Of a DNA stretch of 64,000 nucleotides, positions 53,001 through 64,000 are shown in pieces (positions within the stretch are counted from its first letter, which is position 1; each line of letters starts with the position of its first letter). The position numbers and the translations under genes are program-made. A model generated the notes under the pieces. The model had not been told where the DNA came from, did no database searches, and saw nothing but the letters and a program-made list of their open reading frames with translations. The DNA lies in NCBI GenBank assembly GCA_003344405.1, contig NOWV01000021.1, forward strand, positions 496,001 to 560,000, written 5' to 3'. Origin of the DNA: Trichoplax sp. H2. Lineage: Eukaryota > Placozoa > Uniplacotomia > Trichoplacea.

Positions 53001-54847
53001 TTCGTAGCAGGGATTCAAGGATTAAAAGATATTTATCCAAGTCAAAATTATCTTTAACTAGGATAGTTGTTAGTGATTTAATAATTTATATAATTAAATC
53101 AGTTCACAAGAATTGCCATTTAGCTAGTACAGTTATCTATTAAATTATGTTAATGACACACGGAAATAATATTCGGCAACTAATGATATTAACCACGTGA
53201 ATACGTATGCACTTGTTTATTCATTTTCTGATGCTCTAACCATATATACCATTGACACTAGCGTCTATCATAAGTACCGTCATGGTCTTTTTTAATAGTC
53301 TATGGTACCGTAAATCAATTAAAATTATTATACATGCAATAATAGCTTTTATCGTGGTGTATAGTGTACAAGCGAGAAATTGCCAACACCAAAGATGAGT
53401 GAGTTCTATTGCTATCTTGAGACCTACAATAAAACTACTTCATTCAAACAATCTTAATTATCTTAGACTACGATTAATATAATTAGTAGTGTTCCATACC
53501 CGATTGGTATTTTTGTTTGCAAATTTAATAAAAAAGAAATGATTTCCCCATTCTATTAATATTACTATTATTAATGATAATTACCATCATCGCCAGTAAG
53601 CAAGGAGAGATATTATTCTTAAAATACGATTTGATAAAAATAGATAATTCTTGGCTCCGTAATTTAAAATCAGTAAAGTACCTAATAGAGACTTTATCCG
53701 GTTTTTATTTCTAGGCAATCCAAATTAAATTGGTATCGACTATTACAGTATTGATGTACATCGCTGTTAATAATTAGCTAACCGTAACATCCGTAAAACA
53801 AACATTTATAATTAAGTAGAAATATATCTAATGCCTATAGGCAAGTAAAAATGATTTTCCATTAACTGGTAGTCAATATTTAATAGATGTAAACGTACTG
53901 CACATTTCAATGTACAGAAATGATCATACGGGTATAATACGTATCTAATAGCGTTATCATATCAGCATATTTCAAATGATTAGGTTGTCCTATTCAGTGG
54001 AATACTTATAATTCCAACAGTCTACAGAGAAGGCATTAAAGACATTCAGCTAAGCAGCAAATAATAACAACATTTCGTCAAGTAAAATTGTTCCAATAAG
54101 CCTGTCTTCCTTGACTATATTGACATATCATTGTTGCGACTGAGTCATTGACTTTATAGACTTAAAATTTATAATATACAACAGAATAAGAAGTTTTTAC
54201 CACCAATAAAAAAGGTTACAAGAAAACAACACCAGTTGATTATTTAGTGTTGTTTAAAATGGCGTTAAAATTACAACTACTTCGTTCATTTACAGTGTGC
54301 GATGTCAAGATTTATCAACCGAAAAGAAACGGCAAGATGCAAGAATTCAATGTCATTTTACAATCTAGTCAATTAACAGAATTGTAAATGCTATTTGCAG
54401 GTATTACATAAACTTACACTATTTACAGTAAAATATACTTTATATAACTTTCTCAAGTAAATGATAGGACCAATTTTTTGCAATTTTTAAAGATTCCTGA
54501 AATGAGATTTACAATTGATATAGAATTTAAATTTTTTCTTACATGGACAAGAAGAGACTTGCAGCGCCTAGCTTACTTTTCAATTACAATAACAAAATAC
54601 GAAATAACTTACAAATTTTTAGGAACAGCTAACTACAAATGAATTTTACCATTCTTTTGTCATTATAAACAGTTTCATAGACAAGCGACGATCATTATTA
54701 TCCGGAATATACATAAAATTTTATGTGATATTTATACACAATAAACAAAACTGAAATAACCAAAGCAAAATGAGCAGGATTCGTTGTAAAAGTTGATCAC
54801 TTCAAATATTTTGAATTCATTCATGTATGTTAAATTTTCATTCTAAA
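50076..54847. other. Gene-poor AT-rich region
   Basis: I find no spliced gene in about 4.8 kb downstream of CFAP36. The only open frame with a good start context is a 42-codon one at 54259-54387 on the + strand, listed under findings. No tandem array as clear as those in CFAP36 is seen. Confidence 0.5.
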
Positions 54848-60862
<6,015 letters not shown>

Positions 60863-63582
60863 ACTTTGATGCCCACTCTCTACCTTTACCGTACAGATCG
60901 ACTCTTTGCCAAACACATCGTCTTCAATTGTAAATTAAAAAGCGCCAGTGGCCTCTTACAGTGCATATTGCACAGTACAAGAAGTATGGCTGTAAAATAC
61001 ACTCTACACTTGCACAATGCAACGCATTAGGCGCTCGTGGCCACCCGTACACTGTACAGGACAGTATAGTTACTGTTCGGTTATGTCCTACTAGAGCAGT
61101 ACACGACACTACAGTCGATTGTACTGTAGTGTAAATAACAAGTTCCATGTCAACTGACTCACTCGACTGTGGTACAGTAACAACTGACTCGCTCGACTGT
61201 GGTACAGTTAGACCTGACGTACAGCAACACTGACTCACTTGACTGTGGTACATTTAGACCTGACGTACAGCAACACTGACTCACTCGACTGTGGTACAGT
61301 AACAACTGACTCGCTCGACTGTGATACAGTTAGACCTGACGTACAGCAACACTGACTCACTCGACTGTGGTACAGTACAACTGACTCGCTCGAATGTGGT
61401 ACAGTTAGACCTGACGTACAGCAACACGGACTCACTCGATTGTGGTACAGTACAACTGACTCACTCGAATGTGGTACAGTTAGACCTGACGTACATCAAC
61501 ACTGACTCACTCGACCGTGGTACACTACACGTTGTTGTGTCACTTGTACAATAGAGAGCTTACACAGTTGAAAAAAAAAAAAAAAAATACCTTAATGGTG
61601 TCATTGGGGTGTTAAACATAGAGTCCAAATTGACACCTGGCGAAATTGCAGTTTTAGTTCAACTATACCAGTTTGAATCCGTTTATGACGATGAAGACTC
61701 GATAGTAGACAACTTTTGCTCTGCATTCGCTGCTATTGTACCATAGAGAAATAACATACGTACTCTACTGCACATTATCTGTATGGCTGCAGTGCCAGAT
61801 TGATTTTGTTCATAGAGATATCAAAAAATGTTTTCATTAACTTTTGGATTTTGTACAGTGCATCTTGCAATTTCTAGTTAGTGAAGGATAGTTTTACACC
61901 CCTCTCTCTTTTAGCAGTTGAGTAATCTCTATATCGTTTTTTTTTCTGCAGCAAGCCAGACCATAAAATTCACTATTCTACTGTATATCATATATATATA
62001 TATTGTCACAATAATTACTACATTATTTTATTTTTTGACCCGACCATTTATCTAGTGTTAGAACTACCATCAGGACTGCTACACTACTACTCATAATTTG
62101 GGGATTTTTATTGTTGTTGTTGTTAGTACTGCACAGTACTGTATTCATACCAATTTACTGTACTGTACTGTACTGTATTTCGGTTACGTAACTGCGACAA
62201 TCAGCTTTGGAAAGTACAGTTAGAACAAAATCATTAACGCTGCTATTACTGCATACGAATACTAGGGACTTTTCCATAATTATAAAATAATTTTATCCAG
62301 AAGTACCTGATTATTGAATTATCTATACGTGCAGTATACGGTATAGAAAAAAGCTGCATCATATATTGCAGGCGCTGCGCTATTCAATGATAATTACTGT
62401 ATGCAATTCTGGCTCTGCCAATATACTGTATGTAATAATCACTACTGAAGCCTTGAGTTGCGGCAGAGATTTCAATGGAAGCCATAGATAGAAAATAATA
62501 TAGTTTTATCTTTGTTCAATCATGACAGTCATACAGCAATACCCAATCAGGCTTAACTGCAGAAACTGCTCTTAAAGTACTGAAATTAGTGATTTTATGC
62601 ATCTTATCCTTTGCATCAAGCTCGTATGGCCAATCATATCGACTATTGTACACTGTACAGTAGAGGCTATTTTAAGCACCTTGTGCAGGACCGCTAATAT
62701 CTGTAAGGAATAAATCCAGTAAAGCATCGTGATGGACTACGTAGTAACCCATGATCAAAATTAATACTATAATTATTTATCAATACAGTACAGTGACTTC
62801 AAATTTATTTGCCAATTACCGCCTATACAAGTGTAATCGATTCGACGATATCATAAAAACTCATAATCAGACAAGGCAAGATGCATCATAATTCATAATC
62901 GTAAATTCCAGCTTATTTACCGTAGTATGCAATTATACAGTATACCATCTGTCGTAGGTTTGACAAGATGAATACTGAGAATATCAAGACACTAATGTAT
63001 ATTCGCATACTTTATTAAAATTGTTAATGCTGTAGAATTTTGATGTGGCTTTTCTATCCAAGAGTAATGTTAATTTCTCCATTAAGCGTATGCAGAAAGC
63101 AAACACTAATCTTTGTACATGATATATATCATGTATTATATAGTACAGTACTCATATGTATTAAGTAAGTAACAAAAGTTGGAGATTATGCAAAATAGAG
63201 AATGCAAATCTCGACCTATTGAAGAATCCTCAGCAGGGACTGAAATTGCATGGCAAACCTGTAATAAACTAAAATGCTTACACAGTATATAATGCATTAC
63301 ATTCTTAACTCATGATCAGATGACACCAATAACAATAAATACAAAAATTGAAGAAAAAAACTCATTTAATACTTGCTTTCGTTTTATGGAATCAAACCTG
63401 CATTCATTGAGAACTAGGAATTAAAGACTCATTGTACGTGAATTTAAAATTATAAAGCGATCTTTCCTTCCCATAGTTTTGTCAATTTATAAGTACGACA
63501 TCAAGTGTTCTCATCATCGGTTTTTTGTGTCTTTGTCGTATCTACCAATATACAAATCTGGAGATGAATAAAAGTACACCAT
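60863..63582. other. Intergenic region between PPP4R3 and EAPP
   Basis: The region contains the PPP4R3 promoter side, a higher-order tandem array (61133-61535), a run of A at about 61570-61588 and GTAC-type palindromes at 62125-62180. No exon is supported. Confidence 0.55.
61133..61535. repeat. Higher-order tandem array upstream of PPP4R3
   Basis: About five repeats of roughly 75 bp each combine two sub-units that both contain GACTC(A/G)CTCGACTGTGGTAC. One sub-unit is followed by AGTTAGACCTGACGTACAGC, the other by AGTACAACT. Copies are over 90% alike by eye, so the array looks young. It lies about 270 bp upstream of the PPP4R3 start codon. Confidence 0.85.
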
Positions 63583-64000
63583 CTAAGAAATGCCTTCAAT
63601 GACATGAAAGAAATGATAAACTTCTTCTTTATCATAAACTGCAACTTCCGTAAAACAAACAGCACACTGCACAGGATGATATATTGTATCATTCTCTCCG
63701 AGCGTTGTTGAGCAAGGATTCCCCTCATTTGTTTCTGTATTATCCAAATTGACATTTCTTTTCTTCTTTCTACGACGGCTCTGCTTTTTATTAGCATATC
63801 GTAACGTTTGTTCTGTAAGAACATTGCAATTCGAAACAAACATTGCTCGAAATTGATCCTTGTATGTATCATGTCTGTAAAAGAATATTTTCAATACAAA
63901 GATCGGTTAAAGTCCGTGTGAACAACAGGAGGGACATAACAGACGAATTACAAACCTCTGGCAATCCCTTGTCAAAATGGACATGCAAGATGGACAGCTT
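63583..64000 (-). CDS. EAPP: E2F-associated phosphoprotein, C-terminal part (truncated by window edge)
   Basis: EAPP is a nuclear phosphoprotein reported to bind activating E2F factors and modulate E2F-dependent transcription. Two exons are visible in coding order: 63956-64000 (continues beyond the window) and 63583-63874, joined in phase. They encode CPSCMSILTRDCQRHD, TYKDQFRAMFVSNCNVL, a basic stretch (KKQSRRRKKKR), YHPVQCAVCFTEVAVYD and KEEVYHFFHVIEGIS before the stop. These match the conserved C-terminal half of EAPP, including the two Cys-x2-Cys pairs that suggest a zinc-binding fold. The N-terminal acidic part lies to the right of base 64000. Confidence 0.93.

Noticed and set aside
60924-61554. 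Open frames of 66-109 codons on both strands
   Set aside because: Products of the higher-order tandem array; their peptides are simply the repeat translated.
63501-63872. 123-codon frame on the - strand
   Set aside because: Overlaps the EAPP exon in another frame; the EAPP frame has clear homology.

Overview
This 64 kb window is nuclear DNA from an animal. It is AT-rich by eye (roughly two-thirds A+T). The genes are cut into many small exons with GT-AG introns, mostly 60-900 bp, and neighbours read from either strand. The gene content (TBP, PP4 regulatory subunit, EAPP, cytosolic malate dehydrogenase, two cilium proteins) fits a ciliated metazoan. Compact AT-rich introns, about one gene per 6-7 kb and a retained U12-type intron make an early-branching animal, most likely a placozoan, my best guess. 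This is inference; a sponge or another compact genome is not excluded.

Layout, left to right: a DYRK/HIPK-like protein kinase (+, 1457-6436, 19 exons); cytosolic malate dehydrogenase MDH1 (-, 7428-12079, 8 exons), convergent with it; a repeat-rich intergenic block; an unrecognised 444-residue low-complexity protein (+, 14846-18989); TATA-binding protein TBP (-, 20961-23320), convergent with it; a second repeat-rich block (23.4-28.7 kb); a CCDC42/CFAP73-family axonemal coiled-coil protein (-, 28719-31603); a Maf-type nucleotide pyrophosphatase (-, 33294-35416) with a clear U12 AT-AC intron; a small predicted single-pass membrane protein (+, 36116-36796); CFAP36 (+, 40953-50075), whose introns are swollen by several unrelated tandem arrays; a 4.8 kb gene-poor stretch; PP4 regulatory subunit 3 (-, 54848-60862, 16 exons); and the 3' part of EAPP (-, 63583-64000), which runs off the right edge.

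The exon models were built by hand. In every multi-exon gene the reading phase closes at all junctions from the chosen start to a stop, which is the main support for the models. The genes do not form an operon or a dedicated pathway; they are housekeeping and ciliary genes side by side. Between them are families of short tandem repeats, a foldback inverted-repeat element in three copies, and blocks dense in GTAC-centred palindromic motifs.

The items most worth a second look are the AT-AC intron with its adjoining 15-nt microexon, the array-filled CFAP36 introns, the 42-bp in-frame minisatellite in PPP4R3, the small membrane-protein gene, and the foldback element family.
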